A stretch of 64,000 nucleotides of DNA, from contig CANTUZ010000001.1 of assembly GCA_947846985.1 (NCBI GenBank), positions 37,162,727-37,226,726 of the forward strand. The letters are read 5' to 3'. Position 1 is the stretch's first letter. Each line of letters opens with the position of its first letter. Made by a program: the position numbers and the translations under genes. Origin of the DNA: Fratercula arctica (taxonomy: Eukaryota > Chordata > Aves > Charadriiformes > Alcidae). The notes below the pieces were generated by a model. It worked only from the letters and a program-made list of their open reading frames with translations, had not been told where the DNA came from and searched no databases. This document shows, in pieces, positions 1-13,200 of the stretch.

Positions 1-295
1 TTTTCCTTTTGCAAAATTCACACCACTTGGGAGTTGGAAATAAGATAACAACAGTCAGTAGTCCAGATAATTTTTCCTCCATAAAAATAAACCTTGTGTT
101 TACATGGCCTGCGTAGAAGAAAAACCACCTTCAGTGTGGAGCATATCCCCATCTTTTCACAGTGAAATACATCTCCCATATCCTTTTATTCTATAATGAG
201 CAATCATGCAGCAGCATCAGCAGTCTTTAGGGAATACTGCATTGTCATTGTTCTTTATATAAGTACTGATTACCCTTGCACCAAAACTCTAACAC
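1..295. other. Unannotated non-coding DNA upstream of the first CR1
   Basis: AT-rich sequence with no open frame, repeat or RNA gene that I recognise. CR1 similarity begins close to position 296, so this is probably the genomic flank into which the element inserted. Confidence 0.5.
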
Positions 296-1924
296 ATCAC
301 AGTCTTTACTGGAAAGTGCTCTAGCCACGCTACCCAAATCGCAGAAGGTAGAGGCAGGGACTGGGAGTATAAGGAATCACCCACTGTAGGAGAAGACCAG
401 GTTCAAGACCATCTAAGGAACCTGAAGGTGCACAAATCCATGGGACCTGATGAGACGTATCCACAGGTCCTGAGGGAACTGGCGGATGAAGTGGCCAAGC
501 CACTATCCACCATATTCGAGAAGTCGTGGCAGTCTGGTGAAGTTTCCCCTGACTGGAAAAAGGGAAACATAGCCCTCATTTTTAAAAAGGGAAAAAAGAA
601 AAACCTGGGGAACTGCAAGCTGGTCAGTCTCACCTCTGTGCCCAGTAAGATCATGGAGCAGACCCTCTTGGAAACTATGATAAAGCAGATGGAAAATAAG
701 GAGGTGGTTGGTTACAGCAAACATGGCTTCACTAAGGGTAAATTGTGCCTGACAAATTTGGTGACCTTCTATGGTGGTGTTACAGTGTTGGTGGGTAAGG
801 GAAAAGCAACTGACGTCATCTATCTGGACTTGTGCAAAGCGTTCAACACTGTCCCTCACAACATCCTCGTCTCCAAATTAGAGAGACATGGATTTGATGG
901 ATGGACCACTCAGTGGATAAGAAACAGAGTGGATGGCTGCACTTATAGAGTTGTGGTCAACAGCTTGATATCCAAATGGAAACCAGTGATGAATGGTATT
1001 CCTCAGGGGTCAGTACTGGGACCTGTGCTGTTTAACATCTTTTTTGGTGACATGGACAGTGGGATTGAGTGCACCTTCAGCAAGTTTGCCAACAACACCA
1101 AGCTGTGTGGAATGGCTGATGTTCTTGAGGGAAGGGATGCCATCCAGAGGGACCTGGACAGGCTTGAGAGGTGGGCCTGTGAGAACCTCATGAAGTTCAA
1201 CAAGATCAAGTGCAAAGTCCTGTGCATGGGTTGGGGAAATCCCAATCCCAAATACAGGTTTGGAGGAGCATGGATTGAGAGCAGCCCTGAGGAGAAGGAC
1301 TGGGGGGTGTTTATTGATGAGAAGCTCAACATGAGCCAGCAATGTGTGTACTCGCAGCCCAGAAAGCCAACTGCATCCTGGACTGCATCAAAAGAAGTGA
1401 GGCCAGCAGGTCGAGGGAGGTGATTCTCTCCCTATACTCTGCTCTTGTGAGACCCCACCTGGAGTACTGTGTCCAGCTCTGAAGTCCTCAACACAACTCT
1501 GGACCTGTTGGAGTGGGTCCAGAGGAGAGTCACGAAGATGATCAGAAGGCTGGAGCACCTCTCCTGTGAAGACAGGCTGAGAGTGTTGGGGTTGTTCAGC
1601 CTGGAGAAAATAAGGTACTGGGGAGATGTCACGGCAGCCTTCCAGTACTTGAAGGGGGCCTACAGGAAAGATGGGGAGGGACTGTTCGTTGGGGAGTGTA
1701 GTGATAGGACGAGGGGTTTTAAATTGGAAGAGTGTAGATTTAGATCAGATATTAGGAAGAAATTCTTTACTCTGAGAGTGGTGAGACACTGGAACAGGTT
1801 GTCTGGAGAAGCTGTGAATGCCCTATCCCTGGAACTGTTCAAGGATTGGGTTGGATGGGGCTTTGAACAACCTAGTCTAGTGGAAGGTGTCCTTGCCCAT
1901 TGCAGGTGGGTTGGAACTGGGTGA
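296..1924 (+). pseudogene. CR1 ORF2 (reverse transcriptase) remnant
   Basis: This codes for the RT part of CR1 ORF2, the enzyme that copies CR1 RNA at the insertion site. The frame is open from about 302 to 1423, because the codons before the GTG at 428 also match the CR1 linker. Recognisable blocks are HKSMGPDE (about 431-454), the palm motif [12 protein letters not shown] (about 826-861), [14 protein letters not shown] and SKFANNTKL. The last normally reads FADD; here both catalytic Asp are Asn (codons 1091-1096), so the enzyme would be inactive. A frameshift near 1346 moves the frame, which reads [16 protein letters not shown] to about 1480 in the shifted register. A second shift near 1485 restores the original frame up to 1924, including the [12 protein letters not shown] block (here SDIRKKFF). 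It is not expressed from any visible promoter. Confidence 0.93.
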
Positions 1925-1970
1925 TCTTTATAGTCCCTTCCAACCCAAATGATTCTATGATTCTATGATA
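296..1970 (+). mobile_element. CR1 LINE, 5'-truncated, with 3' tail
   Basis: A 1.7-kb copy of the avian CR1 non-LTR retrotransposon. Coding similarity starts in the linker between the endonuclease and reverse transcriptase domains, runs through RT and the C-terminal region, and ends in the CR1 3' UTR. The UTR holds the typical 'ccttccaaccc' block (about 1936-1947) and two ATTCTATG-like 8-bp units (1950-1970). A poly-T run follows at 1985. The 5' half (ORF1 and endonuclease) is absent, as usual for CR1, which is generally truncated when reverse transcription stops early. Stops, frameshifts and a destroyed catalytic motif make it a dead copy. Confidence 0.95.
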
Positions 1971-2161
1971 TTTAGATTTTAGATTTTTTTTTTTTTTGTG
2001 AGGGCTAAAGCTTAAGCAGGGTCTGCAATAGCTTAACAGAGGGTTCCTGGCATCCATCTGTGAGACAGAATAGGTATTACAATGTTTGGACTTCTATTAG
2101 GAAAATCTCTTGTATGGTTTCTAATCCTGTACCAGTTCTGTATCCCAATGGATACATTTGA

Positions 2162-2216
2162 CCTGTTGGACTGCATAAACTCCAGAGGTCCCTTCCAACC
2201 TCAGCCATTCTGTGAC
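2162..2216 (+). mobile_element. CR1 3'-tail fragment
   Basis: A 55-bp piece matching the CR1 3' UTR: 'gttggactgcataaactcc', then 'agaggtcccttccaacc', then an ATTCTGTGA-like unit. It lies about 190 bp beyond the tail of the previous CR1 in the same orientation. It could be a separate, severely truncated insertion or a duplicated tail. Confidence 0.75.
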
Positions 2217-3479
2217 ATGCAGAACCCTAAAATAACCCAGACTGAAGTTCAGACCACTGGTCCGTCTTTCTTTGTTGCCTTTCCATGCCATGTTCTGTGG
2301 AGCCAAAATCTAAAAATATACAACTTAGCTGAATTTTCAAATTTGTAATATTCAAATTTAGGTAAAATGTGATCAGATTATATAATTAATCTCTTTTGCT
2401 CATTCTCTTCCAATGCAGTATCGTGACCACCCTTAGCCTCAAAGAGAGTGTCACTTCTAGTCCTGCCCTGTAAAGCAGAACAATGAGGGACTATACACAT
2501 CCATTTCCCAACTGATCTGTTGAATGTTTAAACTAATTATTAGCAAACTTAAGAGAGAGAAAAAACCCATGATTCCTCTTGTATTTACAGGAATGAATTG
2601 GAGCAGACAGATTGAATCTACTGCCAAGGTTAAACCCTTTATTTTCAATGACACCAATTATTTTGAGCACAAATGCTTTAATTATCTCAAGCAGGCAATT
2701 AATAAGTTGAATTCAAAAAATCAGGCACTACTATGAAACTGTCCAGCATTCAAATTCTTTTCTCCTTAAAGATATAAACCATTAAACTTTTTAAAAAGTT
2801 TTTTCAGCTTCCATTTTGACAGCCAAGGAGCTTGAGGATTTTCTAACTCTCTTTTTAACCATCATTCAATTGAGTGCCAAAAGAAATATGTTGACAAGCA
2901 TAAAAGCTGAGCTCCCTAGTTCATAACAAAACATTGGCATAAAGGTAAACTATCATGTTTGGCAGCTCCTTGGATCTATACTGTGTAAGAGCTGCTTCAA
3001 TAATGTGTTCCCTGTACTTGACATATACATGTTCAATGATTTCCCCCAGAAGAGCAGTTATTCTGTGCATAACACCTATTACGTTCTAGGTATGATGCTT
3101 CTACAATACTTACTAAAGAATTTATGTAATAAGCAGTTAAAAAAAAAAAAAAAAAAGTAAAAGACCAAAATTGTCCAAATGATTGTTCCTTGTGAATGAA
3201 ACTTACTTGTTATTTTTTATTCAACTGTCTGTAGTAAATTTTTGTGTTGATGATTAGGACACAGAAGAACTTGATTTCAAATAGCAGAACGGTAAATTGG
3301 GAAAAAGTGAGTCTCCAGCTATGAAGAAGTTTTTATGTATCAGCACAGGCTGGAAATGGGGAAAATGTCTTGTGATATATCTACTCAATTAAGTAAAGTA
3401 GGACATGCAAACAGAAAATCCTTGCTGACACATCTGTTGATGCCCCATGACAGGAAAGGAGGCCATTTTTATATATTAA
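2217..3479. other. Unannotated non-coding DNA
   Basis: AT-rich sequence with a 19-bp poly-A run near 3138. The short open frames here have no recognisable domain and ordinary non-coding composition. I see no repeat family or RNA gene. Confidence 0.45.
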
Positions 3480-3630
3480 CTTGTGTAACTACAAAGGTTT
3501 CAGATGCCATAAAACTATACAGGCTTTTAAAGTTCAGCCTGTATAACTACCTTGATAGCCTGAGGCAGAGGATTCCACAGGTTCACTTTGACTGAGTAAA
3601 GACTAAAATCTCTTTATTGGCTCTAATTTA
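3480..3630 (-). repeat. Possible ancient CR1/L3-type LINE 3' fragment
   Basis: Read on the minus strand, about 3555-3590 gives a phrase like VNLWNPLPQAI, resembling the conserved C-terminal [10 protein letters not shown] block of CR1-clade ORF2. It is preceded by a charged, Phe-containing stretch. Similarity is weak and short, so this would be an old insertion. Chance resemblance is possible. Confidence 0.35.
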
Positions 3631-4520
3631 TTGGTATTAAGATGCAACATCCAAAATAGTTTCAACCAGGGTTAAACTGGAATTTGAAACTTACTGCAAA
3701 GCCCAAAGGCAGTAAGAGTACCTTATTGCTATATAGGGATCAGAGATTATATCAACACCTCAGAATGAATACATCTGTACCTCTGAAGTCATCTGTTAAT
3801 GCAAGGGGGAGAAAAAGAAGCTGGGATTTACTGGGTTCTGCTGGGAAAAATAAGTGCATTTGACTACATTCTCAGCTCTTGTCGATAACCTGTTAATCTT
3901 TGATAAGTCAATTCAAACTCTCTGGACCTGTTACTCCTCAGTCAACTCATTGTTTCGGTTTTGTTGTTGTTCTTGGTTTTCCAGACAGCAAAATTTATAG
4001 TCAATTTGAAACCAATATCTACCTACTGGTGCGCTGACAAGAGTGCAGTCAGGAATGTACAGTATTTGCAGCCTTAGAAAGTCAGAGAGCAAGAGGCACA
4101 TAGATGAAGAAATAATGGGATTTAACTGAGATTTAAACATTATTCTGGATCACAATGGAGCAGAATGCGATGGTGCACCTGACAGGTGGTAATCTATCTG
4201 CATGTAGTCATATACCTGTACAGTTCTTTCCCCTGCTTTGGAAAGAAAATTCAAATATATAGCACAATTTTCTAAGAATGTTTCAAGCATATGAGCTGGT
4301 TCATAAAAAAAAGGACAAAGAAATCAATAAACAAAACAATCTGGTCTACTCTCAAATCCTACTTTCCAAAAATTGGAGAGGAATTTGTTTTATGGTACAG
4401 TTATCTTTTTGGCTTTGTTCATTGTGAAACAAGCTGGAAAACCATATAAGGGAACAATATCCTACAACAGGTTTGTAATCCCTGCTCAGAAGAAACAATA
4501 GGGTGGTTTTGTCATTATAC
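3631..4520. other. Unannotated non-coding DNA
   Basis: No gene, RNA or repeat family recognised. Composition is AT-rich and all open frames are short. Confidence 0.45.
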
Positions 4521-4845
4521 CTCTTTTTCCTTTTCCTTTTTTTCCTTTTCCTTTTCCTTTTCCTTTTCCTTTTCCTTTTCCTTTTCCTTTTCCTTTCCCG
4601 TTCTCTTTCTCTTCCCCTTTTTTTATTTTCTACTTCTTCTTTTTAACTTTTTTCCTTGCTTTCTTTCCCTTTCCTTTTCCCTTTCGCTGTCTTCTTTCAT
4701 TTTTAATTTCTCCTTCACCTTCACCTTTTTGTTTGCCTTTACCTTCTCCTTTTTCTTTTGCCCTTTTCCCTTTTCCCTTTTTCCCTTTCCCTTTTTCCTT
4801 GTTCCTTGTTCTTTTTTTCTTTTTCCTTTTTCCTTTTTTTTTCCC
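4521..4845. repeat. Polypyrimidine tract, (TTTTCC)n and degenerate C/T repeat
   Basis: About 325 bp of almost pure pyrimidine on the plus strand. The section around 4524-4597 is regular TTTTCC hexamers. The rest is degenerate CT-rich sequence with only occasional purines. The Lys/Gly/Glu-rich minus-strand open frame over 4630-4953 is a product of this composition, not a gene. Long homopurine-homopyrimidine tracts can form triplex (H-DNA) structures. Confidence 0.95.
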
Positions 4846-7800
4846 TATGCTAACATGACAGGGACATTTCTTTTGAAACTCAGAGGCTGACGCTAATATA
4901 TACGGTTTACAATTGTATGAAGTAACCAATTTCAAACACAGATGCAGGCACAATCTCTAAATTATTTTTGGTCTATTTTTTTCTTGTACCAGCTGTTGTA
5001 AACTACTGCCAGAAAAACAACGTGTTTCTCACTTGGCTGCAGACTTTTAACAATCAGTAAAGCTAGAGGGCATGGCCTAAAGTCAGTCATTCAATATGAT
5101 CAGGTTATAAAGAAACAAAACACAAGGAATCCTGAAGTACTGAGAGATATGAGAACGGTCAAAGGAGAACTGATCCGAATGGCAGCCCTATGCTGGAACC
5201 TTCATTTCTAAGGCCATGTAGCAAAGCTCCTGTTGTGATAAAAGGGACAGAAGTTTGGGATTTTGTTAGGTCTTAAAATGACACAGAAAAATCAGCTGGA
5301 AAAAACAACATGCAGTTTAAGAAACCCTTTATTTACAGTATCACATTGATATTGTATTTTGACCTTTGGCAGGATGCTGTGACTTGTTTTTGATGATGAA
5401 AGAAGAGAATTGCTTATTTTGAAAGATTTCACTTTATACAGTTCATATTCAGGATAAAAAAATATGGAAATGAAAAAAAAAATAAACCGCTTGAAATAAA
5501 AAGGGTCATATAATCTATCTGTCTTTTATTCAAACATGGAGGAAAAAGTAGCAAGGAGCACATTTGTATCTTTCTGATTTATTGACAGAGCATGAACCAG
5601 CATCTGTGTCTCTGTGCAGTCCAACAGCACCTCCCGTGCCAGGGTCACATCAGGAGAATGGCAGCAGGTTCCACAAGAACTAAGGATGCAGGGAAACGCA
5701 GGTCTTGGCTGAGGAATACTGTGAGACAACAGGGACAGGTGAGACTTCCTCCACTAGGAAACACCTTGTGCCCAGCCTGGCTCCTTCCTTCAGAGGAACT
5801 GCCACAAACTTGACCTCGGGTCCTACTTATTTCTGTCTCCTATATATGCTGAAAACCATGCATTGTGTCTCTGTACTATCATATATCCTATGTTCTCTGT
5901 CCCTAGTATATTTGTACATAATTGGTTCAAAGAATTTAGGACACTGATAATTCAAAGGAAATAGACCCAAAGCATATTAAAATAGGGAATGGTGGTGCTG
6001 TATTAATTATATATAGATGTATTTTAAATTTACAATGGCACTGTATTTCTGTGCTATACCTTCTCAGCTGTACAGAACACTCTGGTTTATAGCAGCATGT
6101 GGGGCAAAAAATATAATCCTTTACAAGACCCATCCCTTTGTGGCTTCAGAAGAACCGTTTGTAAAAATCACAAAAGTCTGTGCATGAACAAATCCCATTT
6201 GTAGCAATTAACCTCAAGAACTGGGAACTTGCTTTACACTACTGTGTACTTCAAAGGCAACAGCAACATAAACAAAGTGTTTACCTGTCTTTCAAACAAT
6301 GACCTTTTCAGTGAAACCAAACAGCTTGTACAGAAGATAATTCATATTCTAACACAGTGTATCTATGTCTCTCATTCATGTTTGTTTCTTATAAAACCAA
6401 TTGTATTTATTGAAGTTTGTTTTCTTGTGAGCAAAGCTAAAGCTCAGAAGCACGATTCATTGAACAGACCAAGTCCAGCACTAGATTATGGCTGGTTTAC
6501 CTTGTAGAGGTAACACTTTTGAATCATAAAGGTCCTCTAGCTGGTAGATGGCTCTAAGATACAAGATGAAACACCATGGGCATGGTCTAAGGAAAAGAGC
6601 TTTTGTCCTTGCCTTCTACCTGCAGATGGGATGATTCTCATCACTTGACTAATTTGAATTCCCACTTGTTGTCCTGAAGCACCTTTGCTATCCTAAAGTC
6701 TGTATACTTGCTTTAGGATGGAGAAGCTAGCACAATAAGTAAGCATTACAAAATCCCAGAAAATTTGGCTGTAACAGATCTTGAAGATTCACCAAATCTA
6801 TGCATCTGTTCCAATGTAGGATCCATTATACCTGAATCATTCTTCACAGATTTGTAAACTCATCCTTAACTTTTCTGACAAAGACTTTCCTGGGCAACAT
6901 ATGCTACTAATTCTGTACCATCATCATTAGAGTGCTCTTCCTAATACATATCACATTTGTCCCAAATCCCCTTTGAAATGTAAGTTGATTACTCGTTGCT
7001 CATACAAGCTCATAGGCTTGTATTACTCCTTTGAACAACACTCAGAACTCTTGCTTTATGTCTTTCTATTCTGCAGAAGCCTATTACAGAATTGAGCATT
7101 ATCATCATGGACCCTCTGGGTCTTATCTTTTTGGAACTAAGCTACTAACGGACCTGGCATAAAGCCCTGCAGAGCCTAGCAGAAATGTTTCGGTTCACTA
7201 CTGAACACTGGACAGCAACGACTTCTCATTGAATGAGATTTTCTAGCCATTTTACAGTCACGTGACAGAAGTTTCATTCAGATTATATTCCTTATATTGC
7301 CTATGGGAATATTACAAGAGACAGCAAGCCCCAGGTAATAGAGAAGTATAAAGAGTTAAAAGCGCTTGACCTACCCATTCCTCACCAGGAATACTGGTAA
7401 ATTCATAGTGAATCTTATTTAATTTATTAATCTGCTAAAGCTCTTCTTGATGGCAAGGAGAATTTGTTCTACTTGGAAAATAATAGTAATATCTGCCTCT
7501 TCTATTCCGACCATGGGCTAAAATCTTCTGCTGTGGTTCCTAAACTCTGTTTTCTCTGTCTGATTGTGCCAGGTACTTGCAGGATCATTCTCTTTGATAT
7601 AAGTTTAACTATTCTGACAGATGATGTGTAATAAAACACAGACTTATCCCTTGTATAATCATATGGATGAATTTACAAGAAAAATTCAAGTATTTGTTTT
7701 AATGTGCAACTATGGAATCTTTAAGTCACTAGGCAGTTTTCACTTTTCTGCCTTTAGTTATCCTGTAACATAATGACTAAGACAACACACATCCAGGGAA

Positions 7801-10209
7801 CAACTCCATAATCTAAAAATATGACTCTAAAGAGGACAAAAATCTAGATAGAGGGCTTTGAGGTCAATATCTACCTACTGTCCAAGAAAAGAATAAGCCC
7901 AGGTGGTAGAACCAGATACTTGGAAGCCACAGAATTTGTGATGATGCAATCATGCACGTGCTATTAGATGGACTTAATGAAAAAAGTAATTCTTAGCAAT
8001 TACTGCATCTTGGCTACTATAGCTAAATTCACATTATTCTCCCCCCAACCCAAACACAAACATGTGGTAATAATTCACTTTTTATTTTTTTCTGAAAGTG
8101 TGAAAACAAGTAATGAGAAGATAAGCAATAGAAACTAGAAATCCAGAGGGCATATGTCTTTGCCTCTGTGTGAACAGAGCAGGCTATTAAATAACTGAAG
8201 TGACTCGTAAGCCATAACACTTGGAGTAACACTTTGCATTGGAGACGGTTAAAGTAAGCCATCCGTTGTCTCTCAGGAACAAATTGGAGGTTATGCAGCA
8301 CCATTTGTGTTGGATATATATAATGTAACTATTAGTCTCCACAATAATCAGATTTCTCAAGTGTACTCCAAAACTTACAATGACGTCTTCCCAAGATTTT
8401 CATCAAAAGGCTTGAATGAGAATAATCTATTGTTAACACTGTGGATCTTGACAACTCGAAAACACTGCTTTCTTGAATTGATTGCTCCTGTGAGAAACAA
8501 AATCAGAAAGGCTGAATTGCATACTATTCCCTGCTTTCTGACTTGAGGTACAACTGTTTTGAGCTGCTTTCACTTGACAAGGAAAGACCAAATAATTTTG
8601 CATTTGGTCTTTATTAGAATATTGTCCATACTTTACAGCATACAATTTTCCTGCCTTTATACATTTATTTATTTTGTTTTAATTTTCAGAAAGATTGACT
8701 TCATATTACTAATATAGAGTTTACCATTTATCACTGAACTTAGCACTTCCATTGTCTCACCAAAATCAGCTGTGCTGGACTATGCTTAAGAGCATATGTA
8801 TTATAGAGCAAAGCTAGAAATTTACCCTCTTGTTCAAAGATATGCCGCACACATAGCTCACTACCCTTCACTATTATCTTAGGGACAGTTTTGGCAGCTA
8901 GTAATTTGGAAGGTGTAATTGTCCTAACAGCCATGAAATGACAAATTGTAGGCTACTGGCTATGACAAGTTCATCTGATTTTTTTCAACCATGCATATAT
9001 ATTCCACATGTGATTTAAATAGCTTAAACTAGAAAAGTCAGGAAAATACATATTTGAAAAATAGTCGTCTGTAACCCAGTACTTCTGCCTTTGTCACTTA
9101 GTTGTGCACATTTGCTCAATTTTCTAAAGTTGGTCCGGCATGTGAGTAACAATTAATGATTTTTTTTCAAAAGTCAGTTTCTTGACAAAACACATGCTGA
9201 CCATAATTATAGCAATGTTTTCCTCTGTCACTGGACAAACGTTCATATGACATGTACTACATCCCAAATAACCTTAGTGAAGTCTCCAAAACATAGTTTC
9301 TTGCACTTTTCCTGGTAAAGTAACCTTTTCTCCATGGAATAAAGTTTCCTTGTAAAATGTAACCCTTCTCTTGAAAAAGGAATTCTGGTGACTGTTTGGT
9401 ATGCTTCTAGAGCAGTTTGATCATTTTGTGGCTGTGTAAAAGGAACTGGAGCTTTGGATTTTCAGTACCCACCTGTCTGAGCTGTAGCAATGAATAAGAT
9501 ATTGGTTCAGGGTTTGCAGAGCCTTTCCTGAGTTTCAGCTTCTTCCAACAGCTGCAGCATCCCTGCTTTAGTTACACTGTGAGGATGTCTAGATGGAGTA
9601 CCAGCAATCGCAGCACCTTGCTGCGCACATGGTCTGCCTGCAGATTGTACTACATCATGCACAGAAGTGTTCTTCGACATCTCACCACCTATGTCTTTGC
9701 TATTTGTCAAGGATAAGAGTCCTTTGCATTGCATATAAAGTTGCAGCAAGCTAATATGCATGAGTATTTTTTACAGGTTTTTCCTTAGCCACTGGCAGCA
9801 AGTCATTCCTTCTGAATATGAGCATGCAAAGTCACAGCATCAGTTAATGTGTCAGCAGCGTATGCAACAGCATTGGAGAACCATCAATCCTGTACCTGCA
9901 CTCTGCAAAGTAAATATAGTGCATGATTTATTATGTCTGATTCCCAATTCATTCTCCCTCGCTTCTGAGCCACTATGCCTGACTCTGCATGTCTAGCTTT
10001 TAAACTCTAAATTTCTAATAGCCACGCTTCATTCTAAAGTTTGATAGAAGAATTTCAGTATTTAGGGCAAGAATGTAAGGTTCAGTACTATATGGTAAAT
10101 CCACATTTTATCACAGTTTTAGCTTATGTTTACTACCACCAGTTAGAGCACCTTCTAAAAGAACACAAAACTCCAAACCATGCAACCTGTTAATATTAAG
10201 CACTAGCAA

Positions 10210-10213
<4 letters not shown>
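4846..10213. other. Long unannotated non-coding stretch
   Basis: About 5.4 kb of AT-rich DNA. Open frames up to 92 codons occur on both strands, but none shows a domain, repeated motif or codon pattern that I recognise, and none has a clear exon structure. A perfect 8-bp stem (ATACAAGC/GCTTGTAT, loop 6) lies at 7002-7023 and is probably incidental. No mobile element could be named here, though very old decayed repeats may be present. Confidence 0.45.

Positions 10214-10241
<28 letters not shown>
10214..10241. repeat. Poly-A run (28 bp)
   Basis: An uninterrupted run of 28 A. I see no retrogene or SINE body immediately upstream, so it is either a homopolymer expansion or the tail of an unrecognised insert. 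Confidence 0.9.
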
Positions 10242-10246
<5 letters not shown>

Positions 10247-13200
10247 AATAGAGGTTTGTTAATTTTTTTGGTCGGGGCTTCACTTGTGACCATAAACCAA
10301 GAATACCTTAATAATACCCTAGTATGTAACTCAACTCATGTTGACTTAGAAAATTCCTTTCCTCAGAAGCCCTTTACGAAGTAAATATATTTACTGTATT
10401 TACCAAACGCCAATTCACTACTAAATTCAGAAGTATTTAGTATTTTCTGACTGCCTACAAGCAACAATGATGAAAACACCTGGGGAACATGTGTTAATAT
10501 TCAGATACAATTTTTTAAAATATTTTTTTTAAGACCTGAGTTTTAGAAGTTTAATGCATATACATGGACTTTTGCATTTCAGTCCTAATCATAGTATGAT
10601 GAAAATATGTGGAGTCTTAGAGGAAGTACTGCTCTTCCTGTTTTTTTCCTGACTCTGCCTGAATTTAATACTTGACAAGTGGTTGAATGCGAATAACAGT
10701 TTGCATTAAAAATAATGCATTTTACTGTGCACTCTTGTATCTTTTTGATGGATAGTAAGTTAATATAATTGTGTAATTCAAAGCTTACTTTCTAGCACAG
10801 AATAATTAAGGCACCAGTTACTCAACAGACTTTTTCACTGGAATGATACTATTCTAGAGGCAGTTATTATTTTATATTGAATATCCACAGAGATTGAACG
10901 TCTTTCCTATTAGAAAAGCATACCAAAATATCACCATCCAGTAAGAAAACCAAGGAGCGCTTGTTGTTGCTTGTTTGTGACATGGATCCTGGTATCCATT
11001 TGTCTCTGATGTGTCTAATTTTGATTCTGCTCTGGACTGATGACATAAACCAAGCATAGATCCTCTCACAACAGAAAGATTGGTGAGGAAAACTCTACAA
11101 GTCACTCAGGATGGTATTCATCTCACTTAACTTCAGACATCTACATCCAAGTTAATCACTGCATACTCCCTTTATAGTCAGTGGAGAGAAATAAGCAGTT
11201 TTAGGATGCAATTCATCTGCCCTATTCCAGATAGCTACTTTAGGATAGAATCAATCACCCTTTCAGGCTGTCTTCTTTTCAGTGTTGACTATAAAAGTAG
11301 TCCACAGTGACTAGATCAGATCTAAATGTCTGCCTTATAGACATTTACGTTTGATGAGGTAAATCTTTCCATGAGATATAATGGGAGAACTGGTTACACA
11401 CCTGTGGCACACAAACTGAAGTAAAATAGCCCTGTATGTTTGTGGGAATAGTAAGTTTTGCTCTACTTTCATTCTAGCTTTCTCAGTCTGCTCCTCTGGA
11501 AACAGAAGGTGAAGTTCTGACTCAATCTAAGTGTGTGGGGTAAGTTATTGTGCTGACTACACATCAGGAAATGTCATATTTACATTTTAATTCTGTTGCA
11601 CATAGGTTTACACATGCAACTTCTCAGGTGGGAACCCCAGATGACAATCAAGAGGGACTTTGCTAACCACATCCTTCTGCATCGGAAATCAGTACTTGGT
11701 CAATACTGGCACAGCACAGCAGGTGTCTCAGCTACTGGGATGCTGTGCCTGGCCATTCTGGCAGAGGAACAGAGATGGAATAGCATTCAGTTTAATCAGA
11801 ACCTGAAGACTGCTGTTTCCCCCACCTTGTCAGTTCTCTGCTGACCGGGCCCTCGGAAACTGCTAGAACTTGAAGGCCACAGTGTGCTGTTAAGGCTATA
11901 GAAGTGGATCAAAGCTAATGGATTGCTCCTCTTGTTTTGAAATACTATCATATGCATTCATGGCTCTGGTTTTGCATAAAAAGATGAAGGAGCCGTGTTT
12001 CTTAACTAACTGGAGGGAAAAAAAAAAAAAATAGCCAATATCATTTGCATTAACAACATTGTCTACATAACCGTTTCAGTTAAAATCCATTAATTATTGG
12101 TTGAGAGAGTCATAGATTGCTGTCATCCTTTGCATGCAAAGAAAGAATTTAATGCTTCTCAATCAAAAGCTCTGTCTTATACCATACAGCATCGAGTTTT
12201 AGATCAGAAAAGTGAAAGGAGAAAGGGGCTTCTAAATTGCAAGGTGCATGTACGATTGTCAGTAAAGGTGCTGCTTCAGCGCCCCATATGCCACTGAACC
12301 AGGATAATACCTGAGTAACAGGAAACAGCAGAAGGCAACTCAAATCCTGGGTGGGCTGAATGGATACGTTCTGAAGGTATCCATGAGTGCAGCTATACCT
12401 GCCGAGATGCACCATGGTACCTTCTGCCATCCTGCCCTATAGTCTGCCCAGAGCAGGCACTCATGGAATATACCATAGCTCCTATTTCTGGTATAAGCTT
12501 GTACTTTCTCCCCATGAAACCCGAACATGGGTTGAATGTACAGTTTACAAAGAAAAAACAGGTGTACGCCTCAGTACAAGAAGGTCTCACACCCAAGTTT
12601 TATAATGCAGATATAGCTTATTCTTTTCCTACTGACCCATTGCAGTCTACATCTTCCGGTTTCACGAAATAAATGTCCCAATAAAGTGACATGTACCCAA
12701 ACTTCGTAGGTTGCAACTGTGGTGTACAGGAGGTGCCTTTTGTTTCAAATATTTCTGATGGGGGCCAGAGGCCCATCTTTTCTGTTTGTAAGAGAGGAAC
12801 ACTAGGTTTTGAACCTGGCAACATGAATCCAAAAAGTTACACGAGTTCATAGCGTCATTTAGAGTGAAGCAAGTGCCAGCAATAGTCAGATCATAGAAAG
12901 ATTTGCTATCTCATAGCCTCTAAGACACTAACATGTTTTGATCAGGAAGAATGTCAAATGGCTTTTGGATAAAGATGACTGACAGTGTCGATTTCAGAAT
13001 GGTATTCTCAGTGTTTCACTGGCACAAAAATTTGCACCACGAATTAATGTGCTATTTTTTGTCTTTCACTGCAAGCACCGGTATTAAAAATGCCACTTTT
13101 TGAGTGGCATAATTTTGTTTTAAGTCCATTTTTCTGTTATTATCTCTCTGTCTGCCTAGAATTTTTGAAAAATATCTCCTTCATCCTCCTATTGGACATA

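Noticed and set aside
403..859. Minus-strand open frames over the first CR1
   Set aside because: They are antisense shadows of the CR1 ORF2 frame.
4630..4953. 107-codon Lys/Gly/Glu-rich minus-strand open frame
   Set aside because: It is the translation of the purine strand of the polypyrimidine tract. Low complexity explains it.
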